From the NCBI GenBank assembly GCA_002348605.1, contig DEBQ01000006.1, positions 62,001 to 126,000 of the forward strand: a DNA stretch of 64,000 nt, in the 5' to 3' direction. The notes under the pieces were generated by a model. That model made no database searches. It saw only the letters and a list, made by a program, of their open reading frames with translations, and had not been told where the DNA came from. The translations under genes and the position numbers were made by a program. The DNA comes from Candidatus Saccharibacteria bacterium UBA2952. Lineage in GTDB: Bacteria > Patescibacteriota > Saccharimonadia > Saccharimonadales > Saccharimonadaceae. Of the stretch, positions 16,858 to 26,303 are shown in pieces. Each line of letters starts with the position of its first letter. Position 1 is the stretch's first letter.

Positions 16858-18632
16858 TCGCGCTTCAGCATAACGGTAAACGCCTCGGACGGGATATCAA
16901 CTTTACCGAACCGTTTCATGCGCTTTTTACCTTTGGCTTGTTTGGCAAGGACTTTCTTTTTTCGTGATACGTCGCCGCCGTATAGGCCGGTAGTGACGTC
17001 TTTTCGGTAAGCGCTGACGTCTTCGCGGGCAATAAATTTACCACCAATCGCCGCCTGTAAACTTACCTGAAAATTCTGGCGTGGGATGACTTCTTTGAGT
17101 TTTTTGACCGTTTCGCGGCCCAGACTTTGGCTTTCGGAACGGTGCGCCATAACAGACAGAGCGTCGACAATCTCCCCGGCTACGTAAAAATCTACTTTTA
17201 CCAAGTCTTCAGCCCGGTATTCGCTTAGTTCGTAGTTAAAACTACCGTAGCCTGAAGTAACACTCTTTAGCTGGTCATAAAAATCGGTCAGCAGGTTTGC
17301 CAGTGGCGCTTCAAAGCTAATGAGTGCACGCTCATCTATATAGCTGAGGTTCTTTTGCCTGCCACGCTTACTGACAATGAGCTGAATGACGGAGCCAATG
17401 TATTGTTCGGGAACGACGATTTCGCCGTTAATCCATGGCTCACGGATTTCAGTAATCTTCGTAACTAGCGGAAGGTCGGCAGCCGATTTTATGTCGACCT
17501 GTTCACCGTCGGTCATTGTCACTTGGTAATCTGTGCTTGGGTTGGTGACAACTAAGTCAAGGTTATATTCGCGCTCCAGCCGCTCGCGCACGATGTCCAT
17601 ATGAAGTAGCCCAAGGAATCCAATGCGGACACCGAACCCAAGCACCGGTGAGTTTTCTGGCTCGAACTGCAACGCCGAATCGCTCATACTCAGCTTTTCA
17701 ATCGCTTCTTTGAGTTCGACATAATCTTCGTTGGAAACTGGAAAGAAGCCGGCGTACACAAACGGCTTGACGTTCTTGTAGCCTGGCAGTGGCTGGTCAG
17801 CGTGAGAACGCTTGACTGTTATCGTGTCGCCGACCCGCGCATCGCGCGTCGTCTTCAAGTTCGTCACAATATAGCCAATTTCGCCCGTGCCAAGAGAATC
17901 ACTGGGCCGCATAGTCGGCGAAAGTGACCCAACTTCAAGTGCTAGACCGCTCGCGCCAGTCGCAAGCATTTCAATCGTATCGCCTTTTTTGATTTGGCCG
18001 TCGAACAGACGTGTGTACAAAATGACACCGCGGTAGTCGTCGTAGTAACTGTCAAATATCAATGCGCGCGTCGCGCTGTCCTTCGCGCCACTTGGCGGCG
18101 CGACATTTTCAATCACGGCATCGAGCAGCGCCGGTACGCCCTCGCCCGTCTTGGCACTAATTTTTAAAATGTCATCTTCATTGCAACCCAAAAGATTAAT
18201 AACCTGCGCGCTGACTTTTTCGACGTCTGCAGCCGGAAGGTCAACTTTATTAAGCACCGGAATGATTGTCAGTTCGGCCGCCATTGCCAAATATACGTTA
18301 GCGAGTGTTTGGGCTTGGATTCCTTGTGACGCGTCGACGACCAATATCGCACCTTCGCAGGCTTCAAGGCTACGGCTAACTTCGTACGAAAAGTCGACGT
18401 GTCCTGGCGTGTCGATGAGGTTCAGCTCGTACCCCTGGTATTCCATACGAACCGGCGCTAGTTTAATAGTAATACCTTTTTCGCGCTCTAAATCCATGCT
18501 GTCGAGCAGCTGGCTTTTCATATCACGTTTATTGACCGTGCCGGTGATTTCAAGTAGCCGGTCTGCAAGCGTCGACTTACCATGGTCAATGTGCGCGATA
18601 ATACAGAAGTTCCTGATATGTGACTGATCCAT
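16854..18632 (-). CDS. lepA: elongation factor 4 (LepA)
   Basis: A complete 592-residue translational GTPase: G1 AHIDHGKSTLADRL (about 13-26), GITIKLAPVRM (G2), DTPGHVDF (G3), NKVD (G4), then the LepA-specific C-terminal domain ending KKKVLAKQAKGKKRMKRFG. It back-translocates stalled ribosomes. It is the last gene of a minus-strand run, five bases after murJ. Confidence 0.97.
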   Translation of the reverse strand: MDQSHIRNFCIIAHIDHGKSTLADRLLEITGTVNKRDMKSQLLDSMDLEREKGITIKLAPVRMEYQGYELNLIDTPGHVDFSYEVSRSLEACEGAILVVDASQGIQAQTLANVYLAMAAELTIIPVLNKVDLPAADVEKVSAQVINLLGCNEDDILKISAKTGEGVPALLDAVIENVAPPSGAKDSATRALIFDSYYDDYRGVILYTRLFDGQIKKGDTIEMLATGASGLALEVGSLSPTMRPSDSLGTGEIGYIVTNLKTTRDARVGDTITVKRSHADQPLPGYKNVKPFVYAGFFPVSNEDYVELKEAIEKLSMSDSALQFEPENSPVLGFGVRIGFLGLLHMDIVRERLEREYNLDLVVTNPSTDYQVTMTDGEQVDIKSAADLPLVTKITEIREPWINGEIVVPEQYIGSVIQLIVSKRGRQKNLSYIDERALISFEAPLANLLTDFYDQLKSVTSGYGSFNYELSEYRAEDLVKVDFYVAGEIVDALSVMAHRSESQSLGRETVKKLKEVIPRQNFQVSLQAAIGGKFIAREDVSAYRKDVTTGLYGGDVSRKKKVLAKQAKGKKRMKRFGKVDIPSEAFTVMLKRD

Positions 18633-18636
18633 AAAG

Positions 18637-20265
18637 TTAGCTGCGCACGCTTCCAGTCGTAAAACGCTTCACCGTCTTTATAATCGGATTTACTTCTTGC
18701 AACTTCAGCAGCCGGCTGAACACTACGTACGCCACAATACTGACTCCTACGATGAGAACGAACTTCGGGAAGGTAAAGTAAAAACTACTGCTCGCCCCGG
18801 CTTGGAGCGGGAAAATAAGCACCATACAGTAGCTAACTATCGCCATAAAGCCAGTAGCACTCATCATACGCCAAACACCACTCCAGAATGTCCGGTCGAA
18901 CAGCCCGCCCAGTCGTACTGACATAACAATGAACAGAATGACGACTTCGACCGCGGCCATAATCGACTGCGCCCATGCTAAACCATACGCGCCCATGTTC
19001 AGTACGGCCGTGAACGTGACAGCCAGAACGATATTAAGGCCGATTGAAAAGAATGAAATATAAAGCGGCGTCCTGGTGTCTTGCTGGGCGTAAAACGTCC
19101 GGGCAGCAATATAGTAAATAGACCTAAATAGTATCACCGTCGTGAGCGCTCCCAAAAGTCCGGCCATCAACGGGTCACCTTCGTTCTTAATGAAGCTAAT
19201 GACATACCCACGGGTAAAGAACGTGATGATTGCGACCGGTAAGCTAAGCCATATGATCACCCGCAGAACCGTACGAAGTTCTGACTTAAAAAGTTCTGTC
19301 TTACCTTCGCTCAGCCGCTCAGTCATTTGTGGGAATGCGGCGGTTGAAATCGCAACTCCGATTAAGTTGATTGGGGCCATCATTAGCGTCGTCGCATAGT
19401 TGTAGGCCGTCAGCGTTCCTGCCGCCATGCGCGACGCCAAGTTGGTTTCAACAATTCCGACGACATAGTCCATGCCTTGGTCGAGCGACCGGGCAGGAAG
19501 CAGGCTAAGCACTTTACGAAAGCCTTTGTTTTTCCAGTAAATCTTAAACCTGTAGTCAAAGCCCAGGCCAATCAACCCAATACTACTCACGATAAGCTGC
19601 ATGATCGAACCGAACACGACACCAAGCGCTACACCCATGATGCCGCCATCGAACACTTGCCAGCCGAATATGTTAATACCGTTGGTAAAGAACAATATCC
19701 CCGTTATGATACCCAGGTTATAAATAATCGGCGCCAGTGCATAAAACGTAAACCGGCCGACCGCCTGTTGGATACTGGCAATCACCGTTGCGACAGCGAA
19801 CAGGAATGGGTTGACTGCAATAACCCGCATCATGCTAACAGCCAATGCCGTACCGGATTCGCTAAGGCCAGGAGCAATGACGAACCGAATGAGTGGCTCG
19901 GCAAAAATGATAATAAGTATGCTCGCAACGAGTGTCGCGAGTGCCATTAAATTGACCAAGCTTGTCGAAAGCCGCCAGGCGGATTTTTTGTTACCACTCG
20001 CCATACGCTGGTTAAATACCGGTATAAATGTGACGCTCAGCGCTCCCGACACCAAGATGAAATACATGAAGTCCGGTAGTAAGAATGCAGCGTTATAGGC
20101 GTCTAGTCCAACAGGGTAGGTGTCGTAGTAAAAGTTGGTCAGCAGACGGATTCGAATAATACCGAACACCATCGACGCCAGCAATGCGCTTGAAAGCAGA
20201 ATAGCCGCAAACTGTACAGTCAGTTTGCGGTTTGCTCTGGCGACGACGCTTTGGACACGGCCCAT
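18637..20265 (-). CDS. murJ: lipid II flippase MurJ (MviN)
   Basis: A 542-residue protein with 14 predicted helices of the MOP superfamily. Motifs include LPDFMYFILVSGALSVTFIPVF (about 69-90), with conserved small residues, and the YYxxR-like segment SIYYIAARTFYAQQDTRTP. It moves lipid II across the membrane for peptidoglycan synthesis, in line with murC elsewhere in the window. It lies ten bases after ftsH and five bases before lepA, so the three are co-transcribed. Confidence 0.93.
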   Translation of the reverse strand: MGRVQSVVARANRKLTVQFAAILLSSALLASMVFGIIRIRLLTNFYYDTYPVGLDAYNAAFLLPDFMYFILVSGALSVTFIPVFNQRMASGNKKSAWRLSTSLVNLMALATLVASILIIIFAEPLIRFVIAPGLSESGTALAVSMMRVIAVNPFLFAVATVIASIQQAVGRFTFYALAPIIYNLGIITGILFFTNGINIFGWQVFDGGIMGVALGVVFGSIMQLIVSSIGLIGLGFDYRFKIYWKNKGFRKVLSLLPARSLDQGMDYVVGIVETNLASRMAAGTLTAYNYATTLMMAPINLIGVAISTAAFPQMTERLSEGKTELFKSELRTVLRVIIWLSLPVAIITFFTRGYVISFIKNEGDPLMAGLLGALTTVILFRSIYYIAARTFYAQQDTRTPLYISFFSIGLNIVLAVTFTAVLNMGAYGLAWAQSIMAAVEVVILFIVMSVRLGGLFDRTFWSGVWRMMSATGFMAIVSYCMVLIFPLQAGASSSFYFTFPKFVLIVGVSIVAYVVFSRLLKLQEVNPIIKTVKRFTTGSVRS

Positions 20266-20275
20266 CAGTTGTTCC

Positions 20276-22147
20276 CTATGCTGCCGGGTGGAGCATTACT
20301 TCCTTTGGTAGCACCGTATCTTTCAAAATGGTGTTCACGATATCTTCTTCAAGCGTTTCTTCCTTCAGAAGTGCCGCGGCCAACGTTTCAAGGCTGGCCA
20401 TGTTGTGTGTCAGCACTACCTCGGCCCGGTGAGCAGCTTCTTTTATAAGACTCTCGACTTCGCGGTCAATCTCACGTGCCGTGTCATCGCTATACGGACG
20501 TTCGTGGGTAATCTTGTCGAATACCATGCCGCCGTTGTCGTCGTGGAACACCTGGTCACGAAGCCCCTTGCCCATACCTTGTTCGATAATCATATCGCGG
20601 GCAATTTCGGTGGCCTTTCGCAGGTCGCTACCTGCACCGGTCGTAATGCCGTCACTGCCGTACTTAATCTTTTCGGCCACACGTCCACCCATTGCCCGGG
20701 CCAAGATATCCTTGAACTCATATACGTTCGTATAGCTTTTGTCCTCTGGTGGCAAGAACCATGTCACGCCGCCTGTACCACCGCGCGGAATGATTGTCAC
20801 CTTATGTACCGGGTCGCTGTCTGGCAGCACGTGGCCAACAATAGCGTGCCCGGCTTCATGGTAGGCGGTCAGCTCTTTTTCTTTGTCGTTCATAACCTTG
20901 GCTTTACGTTCTGGTCCGATGGCGACTTTTTCAAACGCTTCGGTAAGATCCTTGTTCGAAATCATCTTCGAGTTACGACGCGCTGCGATAATGGCAGCTT
21001 CGTTGGCAATGTTGGCCAGGTCGGCACCACTTGAACCGGCTGTCTTAGCGGCAAGTTTGTCCAGGTTGACGGTTGGGTCGGTTGGCTTGTTCTTAAAGTG
21101 GACTTTCAAAATCGCCTCGCGGTCACGTCGCTCTGGCAGCATGATGTTGGTGCGGCGGTCGAACCGTCCCGGACGAAGCAGGGCAGGGTCAAGTACGTCG
21201 GCCCGGTTGGTGGCCGCAAGCACAATGACGTTCGTGCCGGTTTCGAATCCATCCATTTCTACTAGAATCTGGTTCAGGGTCTGTTCGCGTTCGTCGTGTC
21301 CGCCACCCATACCGCTGCCTCGCTTACGACCAACGGCATCGATTTCGTCGATAAAAATAATGGCCGGTGCATTCTTTTTAGCCTTGGCGAACAGGTCGCG
21401 CACTCGGCTAGCTCCGACACCCACGAACATTTCAACGAATTCGGAACCCGAAATACTAAAGAACGGCACATTGGCTTCACCGGCGACAGCGCGGGCCAGC
21501 ATGGTCTTACCAGTACCTGGGCTTCCAACAAGCAGTACGCCCTTTGGAATCTTGGCGCCAAGCTGCTGGTACTTCTTCGGGTGCTTCAAAAAGTCCACGA
21601 CTTCTTCAAGGTCTTGCTTGGCGGCATCGTTACCTGCGATATCAGCAAACACCACCTTTTCTTTGTCGAGTCCGTACAGCTTTGCCTTGCTTTTACCAAA
21701 CCCAAGCGCCTGGTTGTTCTGGCCCTGCGCCTGACGCATCATGAACAGGAACAGCAGACCGATTAGCACAACTGGCAGCAGAATGCTGGTTGCCGCCCAA
21801 ATAGCATTACCAGTCTCGGACGGCTTCTTAATATTAACGTCGACATTGGCGTCTTTGTTTAGCCCCTGCTCGTAAATGCTTGAGTTTGGTTCTTTAGTCG
21901 ACTTTTCTGTCGCTTTGTCTTGACCTTTTGGCGTGACTTTCACGTCGTCGCCTTCAATCTCGATTTTTGAAATTTCACCCTTGTTCGCCCGTTCGGTTAC
22001 GCTCTTGAGCGATACCTGCTTCAGGCTTTCCTGTGGAGACGTAAGAGCAATAACAGCAAGCGTCGAAGCGACGAGCACTAGCCAAAACAAGCCAAGCCGC
22101 ACCATGTTGCTCATACGTTTGCCAGATGAAGGTTTCTTTGCAGCCAT
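20276..22147 (-). CDS. ftsH: ATP-dependent zinc metalloprotease FtsH
   Basis: A 623-residue membrane-anchored AAA+ protease. Two membrane helices (about 15-35 and 110-135) flank an extracytoplasmic domain. Walker A is GSPGTGKT, Walker [12 protein letters not shown], then the SRH and the zinc site [10 protein letters not shown] (about 423-432) with a distal Asp. It degrades membrane and regulatory proteins. It is followed closely by murJ and lepA. Confidence 0.98.
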   Translation of the reverse strand: MAAKKPSSGKRMSNMVRLGLFWLVLVASTLAVIALTSPQESLKQVSLKSVTERANKGEISKIEIEGDDVKVTPKGQDKATEKSTKEPNSSIYEQGLNKDANVDVNIKKPSETGNAIWAATSILLPVVLIGLLFLFMMRQAQGQNNQALGFGKSKAKLYGLDKEKVVFADIAGNDAAKQDLEEVVDFLKHPKKYQQLGAKIPKGVLLVGSPGTGKTMLARAVAGEANVPFFSISGSEFVEMFVGVGASRVRDLFAKAKKNAPAIIFIDEIDAVGRKRGSGMGGGHDEREQTLNQILVEMDGFETGTNVIVLAATNRADVLDPALLRPGRFDRRTNIMLPERRDREAILKVHFKNKPTDPTVNLDKLAAKTAGSSGADLANIANEAAIIAARRNSKMISNKDLTEAFEKVAIGPERKAKVMNDKEKELTAYHEAGHAIVGHVLPDSDPVHKVTIIPRGGTGGVTWFLPPEDKSYTNVYEFKDILARAMGGRVAEKIKYGSDGITTGAGSDLRKATEIARDMIIEQGMGKGLRDQVFHDDNGGMVFDKITHERPYSDDTAREIDREVESLIKEAAHRAEVVLTHNMASLETLAAALLKEETLEEDIVNTILKDTVLPKEVMLHPAA

Positions 22148-22225
22148 AAAGTTAAATTATCGTCCTTTCTTGTTCAGTCAGAATGCTCAAGTTACTCCTT
22201 GAAATCACTCCTATAAATATAGCAG

Positions 22226-23056
22226 TCATAAGGGGTGTTTGACAATGAACTCGCGTTTCGTGAACTCGACAAGCGTGTGGCCACCTGGTTCAAACGTACT
22301 GCCAGCCTTGGCTGTCTTGACAGCATGGAGCAACCGTTGTCGTCTCGGACGGTCAAGTGAGAGTGCTTGGCCAGCTAGTGTGGCGCGGAGTAGCTCTAAT
22401 GCTGACGCGTCATCAATCATCGTCAAAAAGTAGCGCGACGACGTGGCCAGTCGCTCCGCTTCGCCGTCAATATCGGACGCAAGTCGGGTTTGCCGCTGCC
22501 ACATATCAATCAGTTTTTTCTTTGCTTGGTCATCGAGCAAATTCAATCGTTTTCGAACCCGGTTACGAAGGTATTTGTCCGAAGTATTTGTAGCATCTTC
22601 GACCCACTCCAGTCCGTTTGCCACGGCATAGTCGTATAGCTGCTTTTTTGTGCGGTCAAGTAACAGTCTGTCGATTGTAGGGTCGTTCATTACTGCCAGT
22701 CCGCGCCACCCTGTGCCCCGCACCTGATTAATCACGATCGTTTCGAGCACGTCATCCATATGATGCGCTGTCGCAAGTCGCGCGCCGTGTTTTGTGGCCA
22801 TGCGCCGCAAAAAGTCGTATCGGGCACTCCGCGCCGTATCTTCATTGGCGCTCGCGCCAAGTTCACCCTGTTCCAGCTCGAATGGAAGGCCGTACCGTTT
22901 TGCCAACCCACCCACAAAATGGGCGTCGTCATCCGATTCCTGCCGTATACCGTGGTCAAAATGCGCGACCACTAGTTCGTGCTCACCGGAACGCACCAAC
23001 ATATCCAGCAGTGCCACCGAGTCCACCCCTCCGCTAACCGCAACCACATACTTCAC
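22226..23056 (-). CDS. tilS: tRNA(Ile)-lysidine synthase TilS
   Basis: About 276 residues with the N-type PP-loop VSGGVDSVALLDML, HFDHGIRQESDDDA and AHHMDDVLETIVINQVRGTG, typical of TilS. It converts C34 of tRNA-Ile(CAU) to lysidine so that it reads AUA. I place the start at the GTG at 23056, because TATACT (23064-23069, minus) lies seven bases before it; a longer reading would overlap the polymerase gene. The C-terminal domain is reduced. Confidence 0.93.
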   Translation of the reverse strand: MKYVVAVSGGVDSVALLDMLVRSGEHELVVAHFDHGIRQESDDDAHFVGGLAKRYGLPFELEQGELGASANEDTARSARYDFLRRMATKHGARLATAHHMDDVLETIVINQVRGTGWRGLAVMNDPTIDRLLLDRTKKQLYDYAVANGLEWVEDATNTSDKYLRNRVRKRLNLLDDQAKKKLIDMWQRQTRLASDIDGEAERLATSSRYFLTMIDDASALELLRATLAGQALSLDRPRRQRLLHAVKTAKAGSTFEPGGHTLVEFTKREFIVKHPL

Positions 23057-23072
23057 GCATCTTAGTATACCG

Positions 23073-24323
23073 CTACAGATAGCGAGTGCTGCCAAAAGGT
23101 ATTTTTTCTTTCACCATCCTAGTAGTCAACGTGTCGGCAGAATGAATGACCCGTTTACCGTAGCGACCATTAATTTGGTCGACCGCGTTTGTCAGCGACT
23201 TGTCGCGTGCCAGCTCATCGCCGAACAAATGTAGTTGTGACTCGTCGGGTTCGCTCAATTCGTAACACGACACGCCGATTTCCTTCACGAACATCGGCGC
23301 GCCTTCAAATAACTTCTTGGCCTGTTCAAAGATCGCTTGGTTCGAAAAGAACGGCACGGCTGCCATGTGCCGAGCATGCCAATACGAACCACGCCACCCC
23401 CGACCGGTATCGCTATAGCTCCGCGCATGGACCGACACGCCACGCGCCACCAACCCCTGCGACCGGACTTTCGCCCCGGTTTCTTCACACAAATGGTGCA
23501 GGCGTTTCAGTACTTCAGCTCGCGGCATTTTATAGCCGTCCAGCACGTATTGTCGCCCGGCCGTGCGTATAGGGAAGTCACGTTTGTCGACTTCCCAACC
23601 GCGCAGACGTTGGTGCCATTCCAGCCCAACAATGCTCTTAAACACCATCTTTTGTAGCAGCACCGGGTCAGCATCCAAAAACTGCAGGGGCGTAAAAATC
23701 CCAACCGCATTCAACCGCTTTTCAAATTGCTCGGCAATACCAGTCAGGTCGGTCAGTTCAAGTGTGCCAAATACCTCGCGCAGGTTGTCGGCCGTAATGA
23801 CATCCAGCCCGTTCGGTTTATGCAGACTGGCGGCCGTCTTCGCCAAAAACCGATTAGTAGCAATGCCAACGTTGCAGTTCATTGCACTACCAACCTCGTT
23901 CCATAACCGCTGCTTTATTTCCCAGCCTATATCCACCAAGTCACGATTCTGCATGGCCAGCGTCGAATCCGAAAAATCAATCACGCCTTCGTCAATGCTC
24001 TTCATGCGTACGTGCGCCGAATAATCCTGCATAATCCGCATCAGCTGGTGGTACACATAACGATATTTCGGTGGGTCGCTCTCGAGTCCAATTAGGTCCG
24101 GGCACAGCTTCTTAGCGTCACGCAGCCGCATACCCAACTTCACTCCCATCGCCTTGGCTTCGTAACTGGCGGTCACGATCATAGTGGTGTCGGTGCGGCG
24201 GTTCACGATCGCCACCGGCCGGCCGCGCAGTCGTGGCCGTGCTTGCTGTTCAACTGTGGCGAAGCAGCTGTTAAGGTCAATGTGGATTACCGTCGGCCGA
24301 GCGGCGTTATAGTCGTTCCTCAT
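23073..24323 (-). CDS. dinB: Y-family DNA polymerase (DinB/Pol IV type)
   Basis: A 416-residue translesion polymerase. VIHIDLNSCFATVEQQ (about 12-27) supplies the first metal Asp and the steric-gate region, and MKSIDEGVIDFSD (about 107-119) supplies the second catalytic Asp-Glu. Finger, thumb and little-finger regions follow, with no obvious beta-clamp motif. It overlaps the small upstream gene by four bases, so the two are co-translated behind a strong promoter with a long structured leader. DNA-damage control is plausible. Confidence 0.92.
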   Translation of the reverse strand: MRNDYNAARPTVIHIDLNSCFATVEQQARPRLRGRPVAIVNRRTDTTMIVTASYEAKAMGVKLGMRLRDAKKLCPDLIGLESDPPKYRYVYHQLMRIMQDYSAHVRMKSIDEGVIDFSDSTLAMQNRDLVDIGWEIKQRLWNEVGSAMNCNVGIATNRFLAKTAASLHKPNGLDVITADNLREVFGTLELTDLTGIAEQFEKRLNAVGIFTPLQFLDADPVLLQKMVFKSIVGLEWHQRLRGWEVDKRDFPIRTAGRQYVLDGYKMPRAEVLKRLHHLCEETGAKVRSQGLVARGVSVHARSYSDTGRGWRGSYWHARHMAAVPFFSNQAIFEQAKKLFEGAPMFVKEIGVSCYELSEPDESQLHLFGDELARDKSLTNAVDQINGRYGKRVIHSADTLTTRMVKEKIPFGSTRYL

Positions 24324-24583
24324 GAGTGGTCGGCCTCCATAGCGAGCGTCCAGGTCAGCCGTTCGGCGTCGAACTCCAGCCTGTAGTCGGCTCCTCCGTC
24401 AGTCACGTCGAACATATGCACCATGCGATTGCCCTGCATGGTAGGGTGCCGCAAGCCAATTTCGCTGATTTCTATCACTCGGCCGTTGCGGCGGCGGAAT
24501 TTAATCGGCACACAGGGGTTCAGGCCAGTACCGAACGTCGCCACTACGTCCACCCGTTCGTTTATAAAAGTCTCGTCATCCAT
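24320..24583 (-). CDS. small protein co-translated with Y-family polymerase
   Basis: An 87-residue acidic protein, cytoplasmic, probably beta-rich (FRRRNGRVIEISEIG; MVHMFDVTDGGADYRLEFDA). Its size, the RxGRV..I pattern and the final W.L segment recall small partners of Y-family polymerases such as DUF6504; this is a resemblance by eye only. A GGAG sequence eight bases before the ATG serves as RBS. The stop overlaps the dinB start (ATGA), which implies fixed stoichiometry and perhaps a physical partnership. Confidence 0.65.
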   Translation of the reverse strand: MDDETFINERVDVVATFGTGLNPCVPIKFRRRNGRVIEISEIGLRHPTMQGNRMVHMFDVTDGGADYRLEFDAERLTWTLAMEADHS

Positions 24584-24596
24584 AGTAGAGTCTCCG

Positions 24597-24833
24597 GGAG
24601 GGGCTCACCCCTCCACTTCATCTTTGGAGTGAATCCAAAGATTCGCTCCTCCCCCTAAAGCTCGGCTACGCCTTGTGCTTTCAGCGGGTTGATATTGTAG
24701 AGAAACGTTACTGGTCGTTCGTCCGTTTTTTCACCCGTTTCTTAGCGAAAATCCGAAGACGATGAATGGATGACAAATCGTAAGGGACGCTTTGCCCCTT
24801 CAAAAGGGAAGGGCTAGTGTGTATTACGTGTCA
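24597..24833 (-). promoter_or_regulatory. hairpin-rich leader RNA of the dinB operon
   Basis: About 250 bases between the promoter and the first ATG, with no coding frame that I trust. On the minus strand it holds a 6-7 bp hairpin (about 24794-24814), a perfect nine-base-pair hairpin (24620-24628 with 24634-24642, loop of five) and a perfect seven-base-pair G/C hairpin (24597-24603 with 24608-24614) that ends just before the GGAG ribosome-binding site. This looks like a structured regulatory leader. I do not recognise a known riboswitch class. Confidence 0.5.
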
Positions 24834-24839
24834 GTACTT

Positions 24840-24869
24840 ATTATAAGTCCTCTTGCCTTGCGGTGTCAA
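24840..24869 (-). promoter_or_regulatory. strong promoter of the dinB operon
   Basis: Minus strand TTGACA (24864-24869), 18-bp spacer, TATAAT (24840-24845): both hexamers are perfect consensus, rare in this window. It is flanked upstream by a large inverted repeat whose outer arms GCGGTGTC/GACACCGC include the -35 box. Confidence 0.8.
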
Positions 24870-24874
24870 AATGT

Positions 24875-24894
24875 CATTAAACTATTTGGTTAAA
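24875..24894 (-). promoter_or_regulatory. TTWAAC-N6-GTTWAA operator upstream of the dinB promoter
   Basis: The minus strand reads TTTAACCAAATAGTTTAATG, a near-palindrome (TTTAAC, six bases, GTTTAA). A site agreeing at 17 of 20 positions is found at 25797-25816 upstream of another gene. It sits about 42 bp (centre to centre) above the -10 box. Likely a regulator site; the regulator is unknown. Confidence 0.55.
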
Positions 24895-24929
24895 TGACTT
24901 ATCGACACCGCATTTAATTTTCAATATCT

Positions 24930-25544
24930 TTAGGCCGTAGCATGCTCAACTTGTTCGTCAGCCGTGAGCGCTGTCGCTGTTATGCCACACTTCTCAAGTA
25001 GTTCCGCCAGTACACCGGTTGGCAGCCCGATGACTGTATCAAAGTTGCCATCGTACTTTTCAATAAGTGGCCCAGCACCACTTTGAATTCCATAAGCACC
25101 AGCTTTGTCCATCGGATCGCCTGTGGCTACATACGCCGCAACCGCCGCTTCGTCGTACGGTTTAAAGTGAACGGCTGTTGTATCCGCCTCGCTCAATCGT
25201 ATATTGCCGTTCATACACACCAACGCTACGGCCGTCGTTACATGGTTTGTCTTACCTGCCAAATCCTTCAACATTTCGTGGGCATTTTCTGGCGATATTG
25301 GTTTTTCAAGCTGGCGACCTTCAATAGTCACTATCGTGTCACTGCCAATCACATATGCGTCAGGGTAGTTTTTTGCCACGTCAATTGCTTTTCCTAGTGC
25401 CAGTTCTTTGGCAACAACGACTGGGTCCCGAGTGTTATCAAGCTTTTCGTCAAACCGGCTCGGAATCGTATCAAACGTCACGCCCATCGCACGTAGTAGG
25501 GCACTGCGGCGCGAAGATTGACTGGCAAGAATAACCTGTTTCAT
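24930..25544 (-). CDS. maf: Maf-like nucleoside triphosphate pyrophosphatase
   Basis: A 204-residue Maf protein: LASQSSRRSALLRAMGV (residues 6-22, phosphate-binding SxSPRR-like), GSDTIVTIEGRQLEKP (about 68-83) and DPMDKAGAYGIQSGAG (about 147-162, the catalytic Asp). Family members hydrolyse dTTP/UTP or modified nucleotides to monophosphates and protect nucleic acids from non-canonical bases. Monocistronic. Confidence 0.92.
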   Translation of the reverse strand: MKQVILASQSSRRSALLRAMGVTFDTIPSRFDEKLDNTRDPVVVAKELALGKAIDVAKNYPDAYVIGSDTIVTIEGRQLEKPISPENAHEMLKDLAGKTNHVTTAVALVCMNGNIRLSEADTTAVHFKPYDEAAVAAYVATGDPMDKAGAYGIQSGAGPLIEKYDGNFDTVIGLPTGVLAELLEKCGITATALTADEQVEHATA

Positions 25545-25597
25545 GTTCTCAGTATAAAAGAATCTCGGAATAGTCCGAGGTTCTCTTGATATTCACG

Positions 25598-25674
25598 TGG
25601 TAGCAGCGGCTGGGATTGAACCAGCGACCTTAGGCTTATGAGTCCTACGCTCTAACCAACTGAGCTACGCTGCC
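25598..25674 (-). tRNA. tRNA-Met (anticodon CAT, elongator type)
   Basis: Cloverleaf on the minus strand: acceptor GGCAGCG/CGCTGCT, D-arm AGCTCAGTTGGTTAGAGC as in elongator tRNA-Met, anticodon loop CTCATAA, T-loop TTCAATC, CCA encoded (25598-25600). A tRNA-Ile2 identity cannot be ruled out by sequence alone but fits less well than for the copy at 31332. Confidence 0.9.
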
Positions 25675-25796
25675 AAATGGCTACCTGGAAGATTGTAGCA
25701 AATATCTAGCTTACTTTCCAGGGGTGAGGAAGGGAAGTTGCCCGACGCGGCAGCGATTAAAGTCCTATCCTTCTATATACCATTCATGCCGCTTTA

Positions 25797-25816
25797 TTAA
25801 ACCAAACAGTTAAATG
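25797..25816 (+). promoter_or_regulatory. TTWAAC-N6-GTTWAA operator upstream of the YggT-like gene
   Basis: TTAAACCAAACAGTTAAATG, a near-palindrome related to the site above the dinB promoter (same half-sites, same six-base spacing, same CAAAYA centre). The -10 box TATACT (25852-25857) of the next gene is about 49 bp downstream, centre to centre. Confidence 0.5.
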
Positions 25817-25887
25817 TAATTTTTTTCATTATTAATTTTTTTCACCGGCGCTATACTTACTGCACCACTAAGCAGGAGGTCAGCTGT

Positions 25888-26259
25888 ATGCAAGAAGAAC
25901 AAACTACTACTAGGACGGTTGCCGACGAACCATCCGAAGCTCGTCGAACGACTACTCGTACATCTGTTTCCGGTGCGGTTGTTGCCCGACGTGCCGTGTA
26001 TTGGATTGGCGGCTTTATTATCGCGCTAATTGCCCTTCGGTTCATATTCCTACTGCTCGGGGCTAACCGTGGCAGCGGATTTGTGGACTTTATTTATGAT
26101 TTAACGACCGTACTCGTAGCGCCATTCTCAGGAATTTTCGGGGAACCGACATTCGGGGTAGCGTACTTTGAAACAAGTGCGCTTGTGGCGATTATTATTT
26201 ATGGTTTGATTACGATTGGAATCGGTAAGCTATTCACACTTAACCGTTCGGTTAATTAA
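25888..26259 (+). CDS. YggT-like membrane protein
   Basis: A 123-residue protein with a polar, threonine/arginine-rich N-terminus (1-33), then two hydrophobic regions (about 36-58 and 94-113) with ARRAVYWIGGFIIALIALRF and a PFSGIFG loop, resembling half of a YggT protein. The strong AGGAGG eight bases before the ATG and TATACT (25852-25857) mark a conventional leadered mRNA, unlike many neighbours. The function of YggT proteins is not settled; some take part in osmotic or cell-division processes. Confidence 0.65.
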   Translation: MQEEQTTTRTVADEPSEARRTTTRTSVSGAVVARRAVYWIGGFIIALIALRFIFLLLGANRGSGFVDFIYDLTTVLVAPFSGIFGEPTFGVAYFETSALVAIIIYGLITIGIGKLFTLNRSVN

Positions 26260-26303
26260 TTATTTCTTACTTCTACCGTTTGTTTTCGTATCGTTCTGAT
26301 TTT

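Noticed and set aside
20405..21734. Long plus-strand open frames (209 and 283 residues) opposite ftsH
   Set aside because: They mirror the ftsH codons, have no RBS or promoter and show no recognisable motif; ftsH is certain on the other strand.
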